Position numbers and translations under genes: made by a program
Notes under the pieces: generated by a model
Databases searched by the model: none
What the model was told of the DNA's origin: nothing
Seen by the model: the letters and a program-made list of their open reading frames with translations, nothing else
Origin: Paramacrobiotus metropolitanus
Taxonomy: Eukaryota > Tardigrada > Eutardigrada > Parachela > Macrobiotidae
NCBI RefSeq assembly: GCF_019649055.1
Contig: NW_026570275.1
Span: forward strand, 248,001 to 312,000
Length of the DNA: 64,000 nt
Direction: 5' to 3'
Shown here: piece after piece, positions 23,261 to 32,580 of the stretch
How the letters are laid out: each line of letters begins with the position of its first letter
Numbering within the stretch: position 1 is the first letter of the stretch

Positions 23261-25405
23261 CTAATTTTTCGGATTAATATCTCTGCGTCCTTTAGTTATC
23301 CGATCAAGGAGTTCTTTGTCGGCCGCATCTTCAACTTCACCTTTCTGGGTCAGCAATTCTGTAGGAGTTAGTTTCTTTTTCCTCTGTTTAACCTTTCTCT
23401 CATCGATGGCTTTCGCTATATCACGGCCCAATTGTTCAGCTTTTGATTTGACCGCCTCTATTTCCTCTTTTCGCTTTTTTGTGAGGTCATCCTCATTATC
23501 GGTAGCAGTGCGTGGTTCGAAAAAGGATTGTTGCAAGTCCTTTTTGGAAGTACGCCCTGGTACTTTGGAACTCGGTTCGATATCGTTTTCCAGTGACCTT
23601 TCTGCCAAATTCCCCGCTTCTGCGTTCAACTTGATTGTGACTGCAGTTTCGAAATCCTTGTCCTCTTTCCTTTTTCTTCCTCTCTTCTGTTTCGGTTTAT
23701 CTCCGCTTGTATCCGGTAGCAGGGAGCGTGGTTCGAAAAATGGTTTCTGTTGTGTGACTGAGTCATTTTTCGGACTCCGCTCTAATTTATCTTCTTTTCC
23801 GTTAGCTTTCTCCGTTTCGGGTAGCAGGGGTGGTTCGAAAAAAGATTCTGCCGAGTCTTTTTGAGTACGCTCTGTTGCTCGTTCTACTGTTTCTTTTTCC
23901 ACTTCAGGTAGCAGAGGTGGTTCGAAAAAATTCGAGGTACGCTCCGATACTTTTTGCGAATCTTTCTCTTCCGGTAATGGCGGATGCCATAGCTTTAATC
24001 GGTCGATCGAAAACACCTTTAAGTCTGCCTCTTTCTTTGGGTTCTGCTCAATGACCTCGGCTTCGTTTGTTCGCGGGAAACTCAGAATCTTCCACACTTT
24101 ATCGTATTTTGACTTGAAGTCCGACTGATTTTCTTTCTTCCCTTGTTTCGTGTCCTTTGGTAATCGTATCAGTACGAGGTCGCCCACTTTGAAGTTCGGC
24201 TCCGATTTCTTCTTATTGTAAATCTCCGCATTCTTCTCGTATGCATCTTTGATATTGCATTTCGCCACTTCTTCTGCAAAGGTCAGGTTCCTCTTCATGG
24301 TCTCCACCCATTCATCTGGAGTCCCATAATCGTCTGGGATATTCGTTTTTGTGACCACATCTTCCGGCATTGTCATTTCTCTGCCGTGTAGCATATAGTA
24401 TGCTGAATATCCAGTTGTGGCGTGTACAACTCTGTTCATCGCCGAAATGACGTATGGGAGGTACTTGTTGAACTTCCTTTCGTTTCCCGCTTTCAAGTAT
24501 TGCGCCAAGCCATCCGCAATCGTCTGCATCTGTCTTTCGACTTGGCCTTGACCTTCTGGGTGATATGCCGTTCCAAATGTGTGTCTAATCTTGAACACAT
24601 TGGTGACCTTTGTCAAAACTTCGGCTGTAAAGTGCCGTCCACGATCCGTGTGTAAGATGTGTGGTGCTCCATGTACCAATATCACATGTTTGACGAACAC
24701 TTTGGCAAATTCTTTGGCTGTAGCCGTCTTCATTGGTACGGCAATCACGTATTTCGTCAACTGATCGATGAACACCGCTATGTACTTATATCCACGTTCC
24801 TTCGTCGGTAGCAATGGTCCTTTCAAGTCCGCATAGACCCGGAAGAACGGATGTCCGACCTTTATCTCTTGCAATTTCCCGGGTGGGCATTTCCTCGGTG
24901 TCTTACGAAATTGACATCCTTGACAGGCACTTATGTAATTCTTCACGTCTGTACTCATCCGATCCCAATAATATCGGAGTCGGATTGCCGTCAATGTCTT
25001 TTCGAATCCCAAGTGTCCTGCCGCTTTCTCGTCGTGTAATGCGTGGATTATCGCTCTTCGCATTGACAACGGTACGACATATGACCTTTCAAGTCTCCCA
25101 TTTTTATCCTTTACTCGGTACAATATGCCATTCCATAACTGGTAATGAACTTCGAATTTCGATCGCGTTTCGGCATCTGGTAGATGTTCCAATTCATCTA
25201 TTATCATCGCCAGATGGGGATCCTTTAGCTGTTTATTCCGCAACTGCAAGTTCGAGTCATCTTCTTCCTCCTCATCGCCTTGTAAGTTAACAATACGGAC
25301 TGTTGCCGTACTGAGTTCGTTCCAATCCTTGATGACCTTGCACCGCGGTAACGGCTTGTACCTCTTTTTGTCTGTTTTGGGAATCTCAACAACTTGATCG
25401 GACAC
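23261..25405 (-). CDS. LTR-element integrase ORF
   Basis: About 714 codons with no ATG near its start; the frame opens just after a stop, so it is probably reached by -1 frameshifting from the preceding pol ORF, which it overlaps by about 180 nt. An HHCC zinc-binding region (HALHDEKAAGH ... CQGC, residues 121-164) is followed by the DDE core: D193 (YADLKG), D254 (HTDRG) and E290 (GQGQVER), giving D-35-E. All are intact. A GPY/F-like module follows (FKVGDLVLIRLP, residues about 400-480). The tail of more than 200 residues is acidic, Lys-rich and low in complexity, with four copies of FFEPP/FFEPR. Integrase inserts the cDNA; the GTAT duplication fits a 4-bp stagger. No chromodomain is recognised. 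Confidence 0.9.
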   Translation of the reverse strand: MSDQVVEIPKTDKKRYKPLPRCKVIKDWNELSTATVRIVNLQGDEEEEDDSNLQLRNKQLKDPHLAMIIDELEHLPDAETRSKFEVHYQLWNGILYRVKDKNGRLERSYVVPLSMRRAIIHALHDEKAAGHLGFEKTLTAIRLRYYWDRMSTDVKNYISACQGCQFRKTPRKCPPGKLQEIKVGHPFFRVYADLKGPLLPTKERGYKYIAVFIDQLTKYVIAVPMKTATAKEFAKVFVKHVILVHGAPHILHTDRGRHFTAEVLTKVTNVFKIRHTFGTAYHPEGQGQVERQMQTIADGLAQYLKAGNERKFNKYLPYVISAMNRVVHATTGYSAYYMLHGREMTMPEDVVTKTNIPDDYGTPDEWVETMKRNLTFAEEVAKCNIKDAYEKNAEIYNKKKSEPNFKVGDLVLIRLPKDTKQGKKENQSDFKSKYDKVWKILSFPRTNEAEVIEQNPKKEADLKVFSIDRLKLWHPPLPEEKDSQKVSERTSNFFEPPLLPEVEKETVERATERTQKDSAESFFEPPLLPETEKANGKEDKLERSPKNDSVTQQKPFFEPRSLLPDTSGDKPKQKRGRKRKEDKDFETAVTIKLNAEAGNLAERSLENDIEPSSKVPGRTSKKDLQQSFFEPRTATDNEDDLTKKRKEEIEAVKSKAEQLGRDIAKAIDERKVKQRKKKLTPTELLTQKGEVEDAADKELLDRITKGRRDINPKN

Positions 25406-28400
25406 TCATTCAGCGCTTGTGTCACTTTGTCCTTTTCCCAAAGGTCATCCCGACTTTCCACCGTTTCGTCAAGTCCGGTGACCTTTCCATTTTGATCTTC
25501 GAATTCCGCGTTAAGTCCGGTGACCTTTAGGTCGCTAACAGCGGGCAACCAGCTTTTTACCCGGTTCACTTTTGCCTCGTTTTCAGCCGACTCATTCGCC
25601 GTAGCTGAAGTGACCTTTAAACGTTTTTCTCTCTGTTCCACCATCTGTAAGAACAGCTGTCCAATTTCGATTGCTGGTTCTTTCGTGTCGAATTCTTTCT
25701 TGTAATCTTCAAAATTCGGAATTTCATCGAATTCTTCTTCATGGCACGTTGGACCTTCAATTGGCGCTCTTGATAAGGCGTCCGCATTGTCGCAGTACTT
25801 TCCTGGTTTATATTCAATTTTGAACTGGTGACCCTGCAGTGCCATTGCCCATCTTGTCAAACGCGGGTTCATTCCCACTTTATTCGTCTCTGACCTTAGT
25901 AAGTTGGTCAGCGCCTGGTGATCCGTTCTTACGGTGAATTCCGCATAGTCGATAAATGGCTTGAATTTTCTGACAGCAAAGACCACTGCCAGACATTCCC
26001 ATTCCGTCACACCGTAATTCCTTTCAGCACCATGTAGAACACAACTCGCGTACGCAATCGGATGTCCATCCTGTGACAACACTGCTCCAATTCCTTCTTT
26101 ACTTGCGTCGCATTCAATAACGGTCGGTTTTGCGGGGTCAAACTTCGCCAATACTGGACCTTCACACAACAGTTGTTTCAAACTGTTGAATTCGTCTTCG
26201 TGCACTTTCGTCCAGTCTTTCTTTACTTGTTTGTCTTGTCTCAACAGCTCATACAAATGACAAGTCTTCTGTGCATATCCCATAATGAACTTGCGATAAT
26301 AATTCGCCAGTTCGAGGAATGACCTTAGCTGCCTTTCTGTTTGAGGTCGTTTAAATTCTGAGACTGCGGTGACCTTTTCCGGATCCATTCGGATTCCATC
26401 TTCACTAAGGATATGTCCCAAGAAACCCATTTGTCTCATTCCAAATTCGCATTTAGTCGGCTTTATCGTGAATCCCGCTTCGACTAAACTCATTAAGACG
26501 TTTCTCAAATTTTGCATGAAAATCGCCCACGTTTTTCCGGCGAAAATAACGTCATCTATGTACCCGAAAACACAACCCTTTCTTTTCGCTTTCGACAGTA
26601 CTTTATCCATGCACAATTGGAATGTTGCTGGGTTATTGCAGACTCCAAATGGCATTCTTTTAAACCGGTACATTCCATCTTGCGTTACAAAGGTCGTCTT
26701 ATTGATTGACGCTGGATCCATTGGGATCTGCCAGAATCCACTTTGCAAGTCCATTTTTCCATAGTATTTGTTGCCTGCACACGCATCAAGCAACTCGTCC
26801 GGATTCGGTAACGGGTAGTTATTCTTCCTCGTCAACTTATTCAGCATAATGTAGTTGACACAAAATCTTGTTCCCATTGTCCCGTCGCCGTTTTTCTTTA
26901 CTGCCAGTACGACTGGGAAACTCCACTCGGCGTCCGACGGCTCGATTACATCTTGTGCCAACATTTCTTCAATATGCTTCGTTATAAACTCGCGGCCTGT
27001 CCAACTCGTTCTGGCCGGGTTACATTTGACTGGTTTCGCATCTCCCGTATCGTTTACGTGAGTGACCCCTTTCACATCTCCATATGGTTTCTTTGATGTG
27101 GGTAAGACCTTCCAGAATTCCCAGAACGCGTTATACACGTCATTCTTTTGTTCCTCAGTTAGGTCGGGTCCTAATTTCAAGTTTCCAATTATCTTTGTCA
27201 GTTCCGCTTTCGTCGTATCGTCCACCTCTGGGTCTTCGAGTACGTTCTTTACTGTCCCAGCGTTAACCTTTACGTTTTCCATATGTTCATACGGCTCCAC
27301 GTAGCCAAGAAGTTGATTTTTCTTCACGATTTGATATTTGCTACTGTGATTCGCGATGACGATTTCGAAGTATTTTCCTCTGTGGTCCGTCACTCCTGCC
27401 AACGGTTGCACATCGGTTTCAATTTGCGGGACCGGTGTAAACATCAACTTGTTCTGAGCCGGTGCATATTTTCCCATCTTGACCTTTACCCGTGTGCAGT
27501 TTGACGGTTTCAATTTAATTCTTTGGTCACTGTAGACCTTAATCACATCTTTCGACATTCTAGCCTTTTCCACTTTCAATCTTCTGACTTTAATTTCTTT
27601 TTCTTTTTCTTCGTCCACTTCGTCATCTTCATCCAGATCCATTAAGTCCTCTTGTTCTGAAAGGTCACTTACGCCTGAATCTTCCGAAGTCGTTGAGTTA
27701 TCACTTGAACTCGTCCACTCGGAGTCCGAGTTACTACTCTCATATTCCTGTACAGTAGCTTGACCTTTATCAGCCTTTTCGAGTGGGCGCTCATCAACTC
27801 CTTCATCTTCTGATAAAAGGTCACTTTCGTTTTCCCGCGAATCGCTAAGTTTTTCCACTTTCGAATTTTTGAGCAGAGGATTGTCCGCTTCCTTTGCCTT
27901 GCGCCCATTTCGTGCGGCGTTTCTCGGGTGACTCCTCGCTACCCGGATTCTTGTTGACGACCTTTCTGTCTGATCAGAGTTTGACCTTTCTTCTTCCGAT
28001 TTTGACTTTTCCAACTCATCAATTTCTTCGGGGCTCATTACTGGTTTTTCGGTCAACCCGACCGGCGGACATCCCTCACCGTTATCGAGTGACCTTTCCC
28101 CGTTTTTTGCCTCAGTTACTGGGTCTTGTTGTTCATTCGATATCCTTTCGACTTCCTCTTTGAACTTCTTCCACATTTCACCTCTATCTGTTAACATCCG
28201 TGCGATGTCGAAAGCCGACTTTGAACTTTCTTCCGTCTCGTTCGATTCTCCTTCAGCTGTCTCTTTAGCTGTTTCTTCCTTCTCCGCTTCTTTCATAGTC
28301 TCTTTATCAATTTCATCCTGTTGGACCGTCTCGTAACCTTTAGGCCGTTTGGGACCAACAAAAACGCAATTTGCCATGAGTTCTTCGGTGACCCAGTCAT

Positions 28401-31400
28401 CACTCGGAATCGTTTCGTACATGTACCACGTATCACCACCTCGTTCTGGGTAGTCGACTCCATCTGGATCTGGTGCAAAGGTCACCTTTTTCTTCTCCAT
28501 CAATCCCGGTAACCTTCTTTTCCGGGTTACTTGCAATTCGCGCATCTCCTTTGCGTCGAATATTGGAATCTCCGTTTCGAATTTCCTCCAGTATTTGTCG
28601 AATATCTGCCAGTTATCATCTTTGAGTGCTTTACAGAATACCACCACCGATTCATATACCGGTGTACCAAGTCCTGTTGGGAATATGACTGTTCTCCCTT
28701 GACCTTTGTACATATGGTTTATGCGAAAGTCCCAGAACAGTTCTATTCTCGCTTCTTCCCATAGCTGTACTTCTTCATTCATTACGTCTATCTCTCTTTC
28801 GAGTTTCCGTTCCGTTTTTACCGGATCAAAGGGATCTTGGATTCCGTTATCCGCACGTTGCTGCCAATGGTTTAGCCATTTCCCTCTCCCCGTAATAAAG
28901 TTTTTTACACATGACAACCAGGTCCGATATCTGTTCCAATGATACCGCTCAATGTGTGGCTTCCACATTTCGTTGGTCCTCATGATACTTTTCGTTTTCT
29001 TTTGATCTTGACCTTTAAGATCTGCTAATGCAGCGTTACATCTCGGCCATTCTGAAAGGTCATCTTGGGAGGCGTCTTGACAACATTCGGTGCATTCCCA
29101 TTGTGGTTGCACTCTACACGGATCCTCATAGTAACCATGTCCGCAACTCCCCATTCGTTCTTCTGGAGTTAATATCCTTCGATTCGTCTGCGGGTTGGCG
29201 ACCTCCTTCTCCTGTGTTGTGGTTTTCTGCTCACGTTCGATTTCCGTTACGATCGCTTCGTCGGAGGATATTTCAATAATCTCCGTTCCATTATTCAGTT
29301 GGTGACCTTTCAACTGCTCAAGTGCTTTATTGCGGATTTCGCTCGCGAACATCTGTTCTTCTTCAACTATTCGTTTCAATATCCGTAACCTTTCACTCTT
29401 TTTATCCTTCCCGACTTTAGCCGTCTTTATTCCCAGTGCCTCTGGTACTGGGATAGGCTTTGCCCACTCCATGCCAGGCACAAGCGATTGTTTCGCTGCA
29501 GCTGTCGCTTTTTTCTGTGTGGCAGCTATCTCTTCAAGTGTTGGTGACCTTTCGTCATTTTCGGTAGCAGATCGAGGTTCGAAAAGATTCGGGATACGCT
29601 CTGGTACTCTCTGCAAATCTTTTTCTTCGGTTTCATTTTCGGTAGTAGATCGTGGTTCGAAAAAGGTCTTACTGACGTTTTTCGGATCCAGCTCTGGCGC
29701 CAAGTTCAAAATTGGTGACCTTTCATCTTTCGTTCCCAGTGCCTCTGGTACTGGGATAACTTTTTCGACACATTCTTTTTCTGTGGCTCCTTGCTCCCAG
29801 TCATCTGCGATCATACTTCTCCCGTCCGGGAGAAATATGATCGCCTCATCCGTGTCTGGCGCAAGCGGTTCCTGTTTCCTCTCGTTCACTTTTTCGACAT
29901 TTCCACTTTCACTTTTCTTCTCCGGTGCCTCTGGTACTGGGATTGTCCGTTGGCTAATCTCGTTCTGCTGCACTCTCGTCATTCCCGGTGCCTCTGGTAC
30001 TGGGATGACCTTTTCTCTTCCCTTTCGTGTCAGCATTATCCGATTTAGTGTGTCTTCAATCTCCTGTTGAATCATTTGCAGCTGCTCAAATGGTGACAAT
30101 TCTTTTTTCGTTTCTTTTGCCTTTCCCGGTGCCTCTGGTACTGGGATTAGCGTTTTTTTAACCGTTTGAGCATTTCCCGTCTGTTTTACAAGTTCGGTGA
30201 CCTTTCCGACTTGGACTTTTGCGATCGGTTTCGGGTCATCTTCTTTCTCTTCTTCGCCTTCATTATCCATCAGTACAAATTTCTTTTCTAAGAAGTCAAA
30301 TCCAAGTAACACCTGTACGTCATCACATTTCGGTCGGACGTAGAAGGAGTGTTCACTAGTCTTTTTTCTTAAGGTCACTGGTGCTACGCAGTAGTGCGTC
30401 ACCAGGAATCCTGACGTTCCACTAATTCCGTTTATCTTCACCAATCTGTCTGGTGGCAATGGGAGCATGTGCAGTCCATTCTTTTCGCAAAACGGTTTGC
30501 TGATCAGCGACGTCTCAGCGCCGGTGTCCAACATTGCGTTGACCTTTATGTCTCCCACTTTCACTTCATGGGTGTACGATTCAATTCTCTTGGGCAATTT
30601 TCCATTTTGAATCTTCAACGTATGAATCTTACATTTCACAGGGATTAGCGATACTGGTCCCGGATCCATATCGGGAAGCACTTGCTCCTTTGCTGAAGTA
30701 CTGTGACCTTTCAGTATTTCGCTTAGCTTGTCAATCCTGTGTGGGACGTTAGTTCGAACGTCGTAGAATTTTTGCGGCTTCTTCTTCTCTGCTTGCTTCT
30801 CTGCAGCCATTTTACCACTGGTGACCTTTTCAACATTCTGCACTTGCGGATTTGCTTTTGTGCTATCCGCGTGACCTTTAGTCACTTCATTTATCGTCTC
30901 ATGGATCAGTTCGTCTTTGCGATTCTCATTTCGTTTATCCCGCAGCTTCTCAATGACTTCACTTGTTATTTGGTCAGCTTGCTTCAAGTCGTCTGCTTCG
31001 CTGTCTTTCATCTCATTTGGTGACCTTTCATATGTTACCATATCATATCCCTTTTCGGTCATCCATTCAATCACTTTTGCAGACACTTCATTGTTCGTTT
31101 TTGTCGGGTCGATTTGCGAAGACATCCCGTCTGTTCGGGCTGGTGACTTGTCATTGGCATCCTTTTGTAGCGCTTGTGAGAAGTCCCGTGACCTTTCAAC
31201 TGCACTACTCTGTTGTGTTTGCGCCATCTCATTTGACCCTCCTTTCTGTTCATTTCGCGCTAAGTCCTGTGACCTTTCATTGCGCTTTATGACAAATCCG
31301 CCGCCCGTCAACTTTTGTATGGGAACTTTTTCTCCATAATTCAGCGGTTTATCTTTCGGCGGTGCATTTCGCGAGTTATTCAGGTCAGCTTGTGCATTCT

Positions 31401-32505
31401 TGTATTCAGTCGCGTTGAATACTGGAGCCAGGTTCGGTGACCTTTCAACTTCTTTTCCAGTAACCAATTCTTCCAGTCTTTTTCTCTCATGTTGCGTTCG
31501 CAATTCTTGCATGTCCCAGTAATCTTCTTGAGACATTCCCGCTTTCTGTTTCGCTTTTGGTGTCACGGGTATCCACATCCCGTGATTCCCATTCGGTCTG
31601 TAGGCTACTTTTTGCCATATTTCCTTCCGTTGCAGCGTTACTGCATCTACAAGTGAGTCATCGGAGTTCTGCTGTGCCGGTTCGCTATTATTCTTCTGCT
31701 GCGCTGTTCGCAGTGTCAAGTCTGTTTCTTGACCTTTTAACACGACGCTGTCGCCGTGACCTTTAGCGTTCGAACGCGCTCCTTGACCTCTCACTTGGAT
31801 TTTTCCCACGGAAGGTGACCTTTCATCTTTTCCGTTAGCTGTGATATTCTGCTCCAACCATTTTTGCGTTATCAATTTCCCATCTTCGTCGTCTGAGCAA
31901 TTCCAGAACTTTGACTTTGTCCCTTCATAACAGTCACAACGTGACTCATTCACTTTGTCGTTTTCTGCCAAGTATTTCCGGAATTTCGCATGTTGCTCAT
32001 TTTCCTCTTGCGCAGTGTCGTTCTGCGGTTTCTTTTGATTCAGGAGCGCCTGTTGAATCTTCGCATTGCGTAATGCCCGGCGTTCAGCTAACACCTTTTC
32101 GCTGCAATACGGTGACCTTTCGTTTTGCTGCGCTGTTCGCAGTGTCGCGCTACTGTCACGACAATTTCCACTCGCAGTACCATTCTGCGGTGACCTTTGG
32201 TCTCGTTGCACATTTCCACTCGCAGTACCGTTCTGCGGTGACCTTTTATCCGCTTGTACTGGTTTCCCGATAACCAGTTCTTTTTGCTGCTGTGACGGCA
32301 TCCTTATAGCCGTTTCAATTTCCTTTTGCAATGACGACAACCATCTAGCCGTTTCAGTTTGCTGTAGCGGCATCCATATAGCCGTTTGCTGTGGTTGCGG
32401 CATCCATATAGCCGGTCCACTTTCTTTTTGCGCTGACGGCATCCTTATAGCCGTCGCAGTGGTCACATTCACTGCAGTACCATTCTGCAGTGGTGACCTT
32501 TCCAT
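25225..32505 (-). CDS. LTR-element pol ORF: protease, RT, RNase H with a very large insert
   Basis: About 2426 residues from the first ATG; the frame is open further upstream to the gag frameshift site at 32574-32580. The N-terminal part (1-640) is low-complexity, with repeated AIRMP/AIWMP and PQNGTASGN pieces and many ERSP, KGH and KVT. The aspartic protease has LDTGAETSLI (about 657) and VLLGFDFL. Residues about 740-1750 are a spacer without a recognised domain; it has five IPVPEAPG/IPVPEALG repeats, two FEPRS repeats, a Cys-rich patch (CTECC) and a compact Trp-rich segment (about 1200-1400). A pre-RT LGYVEP segment precedes RT (about 1830-2030: PFGVCNNPATFQ, GYIDDVIFAG). RNase H (about 2125-2250) has ECDASKEG and DNADALSRAP. 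Catalytic motifs are intact. Typical Ty3/gypsy pol is about half this length or less. Confidence 0.9.
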   Translation of the reverse strand: MERSPLQNGTAVNVTTATAIRMPSAQKESGPAIWMPQPQQTAIWMPLQQTETARWLSSLQKEIETAIRMPSQQQKELVIGKPVQADKRSPQNGTASGNVQRDQRSPQNGTASGNCRDSSATLRTAQQNERSPYCSEKVLAERRALRNAKIQQALLNQKKPQNDTAQEENEQHAKFRKYLAENDKVNESRCDCYEGTKSKFWNCSDDEDGKLITQKWLEQNITANGKDERSPSVGKIQVRGQGARSNAKGHGDSVVLKGQETDLTLRTAQQKNNSEPAQQNSDDSLVDAVTLQRKEIWQKVAYRPNGNHGMWIPVTPKAKQKAGMSQEDYWDMQELRTQHERKRLEELVTGKEVERSPNLAPVFNATEYKNAQADLNNSRNAPPKDKPLNYGEKVPIQKLTGGGFVIKRNERSQDLARNEQKGGSNEMAQTQQSSAVERSRDFSQALQKDANDKSPARTDGMSSQIDPTKTNNEVSAKVIEWMTEKGYDMVTYERSPNEMKDSEADDLKQADQITSEVIEKLRDKRNENRKDELIHETINEVTKGHADSTKANPQVQNVEKVTSGKMAAEKQAEKKKPQKFYDVRTNVPHRIDKLSEILKGHSTSAKEQVLPDMDPGPVSLIPVKCKIHTLKIQNGKLPKRIESYTHEVKVGDIKVNAMLDTGAETSLISKPFCEKNGLHMLPLPPDRLVKINGISGTSGFLVTHYCVAPVTLRKKTSEHSFYVRPKCDDVQVLLGFDFLEKKFVLMDNEGEEEKEDDPKPIAKVQVGKVTELVKQTGNAQTVKKTLIPVPEAPGKAKETKKELSPFEQLQMIQQEIEDTLNRIMLTRKGREKVIPVPEAPGMTRVQQNEISQRTIPVPEAPEKKSESGNVEKVNERKQEPLAPDTDEAIIFLPDGRSMIADDWEQGATEKECVEKVIPVPEALGTKDERSPILNLAPELDPKNVSKTFFEPRSTTENETEEKDLQRVPERIPNLFEPRSATENDERSPTLEEIAATQKKATAAAKQSLVPGMEWAKPIPVPEALGIKTAKVGKDKKSERLRILKRIVEEEQMFASEIRNKALEQLKGHQLNNGTEIIEISSDEAIVTEIEREQKTTTQEKEVANPQTNRRILTPEERMGSCGHGYYEDPCRVQPQWECTECCQDASQDDLSEWPRCNAALADLKGQDQKKTKSIMRTNEMWKPHIERYHWNRYRTWLSCVKNFITGRGKWLNHWQQRADNGIQDPFDPVKTERKLEREIDVMNEEVQLWEEARIELFWDFRINHMYKGQGRTVIFPTGLGTPVYESVVVFCKALKDDNWQIFDKYWRKFETEIPIFDAKEMRELQVTRKRRLPGLMEKKKVTFAPDPDGVDYPERGGDTWYMYETIPSDDWVTEELMANCVFVGPKRPKGYETVQQDEIDKETMKEAEKEETAKETAEGESNETEESSKSAFDIARMLTDRGEMWKKFKEEVERISNEQQDPVTEAKNGERSLDNGEGCPPVGLTEKPVMSPEEIDELEKSKSEEERSNSDQTERSSTRIRVARSHPRNAARNGRKAKEADNPLLKNSKVEKLSDSRENESDLLSEDEGVDERPLEKADKGQATVQEYESSNSDSEWTSSSDNSTTSEDSGVSDLSEQEDLMDLDEDDEVDEEKEKEIKVRRLKVEKARMSKDVIKVYSDQRIKLKPSNCTRVKVKMGKYAPAQNKLMFTPVPQIETDVQPLAGVTDHRGKYFEIVIANHSSKYQIVKKNQLLGYVEPYEHMENVKVNAGTVKNVLEDPEVDDTTKAELTKIIGNLKLGPDLTEEQKNDVYNAFWEFWKVLPTSKKPYGDVKGVTHVNDTGDAKPVKCNPARTSWTGREFITKHIEEMLAQDVIEPSDAEWSFPVVLAVKKNGDGTMGTRFCVNYIMLNKLTRKNNYPLPNPDELLDACAGNKYYGKMDLQSGFWQIPMDPASINKTTFVTQDGMYRFKRMPFGVCNNPATFQLCMDKVLSKAKRKGCVFGYIDDVIFAGKTWAIFMQNLRNVLMSLVEAGFTIKPTKCEFGMRQMGFLGHILSEDGIRMDPEKVTAVSEFKRPQTERQLRSFLELANYYRKFIMGYAQKTCHLYELLRQDKQVKKDWTKVHEDEFNSLKQLLCEGPVLAKFDPAKPTVIECDASKEGIGAVLSQDGHPIAYASCVLHGAERNYGVTEWECLAVVFAVRKFKPFIDYAEFTVRTDHQALTNLLRSETNKVGMNPRLTRWAMALQGHQFKIEYKPGKYCDNADALSRAPIEGPTCHEEEFDEIPNFEDYKKEFDTKEPAIEIGQLFLQMVEQREKRLKVTSATANESAENEAKVNRVKSWLPAVSDLKVTGLNAEFEDQNGKVTGLDETVESRDDLWEKDKVTQALNECPIKLLRFPKQTKRGTSRYRGARSSRIGTNSVRQQSVLLTYKAMRRKKMTRTCSCGINS
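25375..25381 (-). promoter_or_regulatory. Candidate -1 frameshift heptamer C CCA AAA (pol to integrase)
   Basis: Within the overlap of the two pol ORFs the sense strand reads C CCA AAA in the upstream frame, a legal X XXY YYZ slippery heptamer. Integrase lies in the -1 frame. I did not find a convincing hairpin at the usual distance. Chance of some such heptamer in a 180-nt overlap is perhaps one in ten, so this is moderate evidence. Confidence 0.5.
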
Positions 32506-32537
32506 TCCCTTTTTATCCGGTGGTTTCGGGTCGGGGC

Positions 32538-32580
32538 GATCAGTAGGCTCACCGGTGCCTACTGATCTTGCCCGTTTCCC
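32538..32580 (-). promoter_or_regulatory. Gag-pol -1 ribosomal frameshift signal: slippery heptamer plus hairpin
   Basis: On the sense strand the gag frame reads G GGA AAC (32580-32574), a well-known -1 slippery heptamer. Six bases later a perfect 11-bp stem GATCAGTAGGC/GCCTACTGATC with an 8-base loop follows (32567-32538). The gag stop codon TAG lies inside the first arm. The pol frame is exactly the -1 frame and is open through this point. Heptamer, spacer length and stem together are the standard retroviral layout. Confidence 0.85.

Noticed and set aside
23500-29700. Repeated GGTTCGAA strings that look like tRNA B-boxes (Pol III promoters)
   Set aside because: They recur in one reading frame as the FFEPP/FFEPR peptide in pol and integrase, lack A-boxes at the right distance, and no cloverleaf could be drawn.
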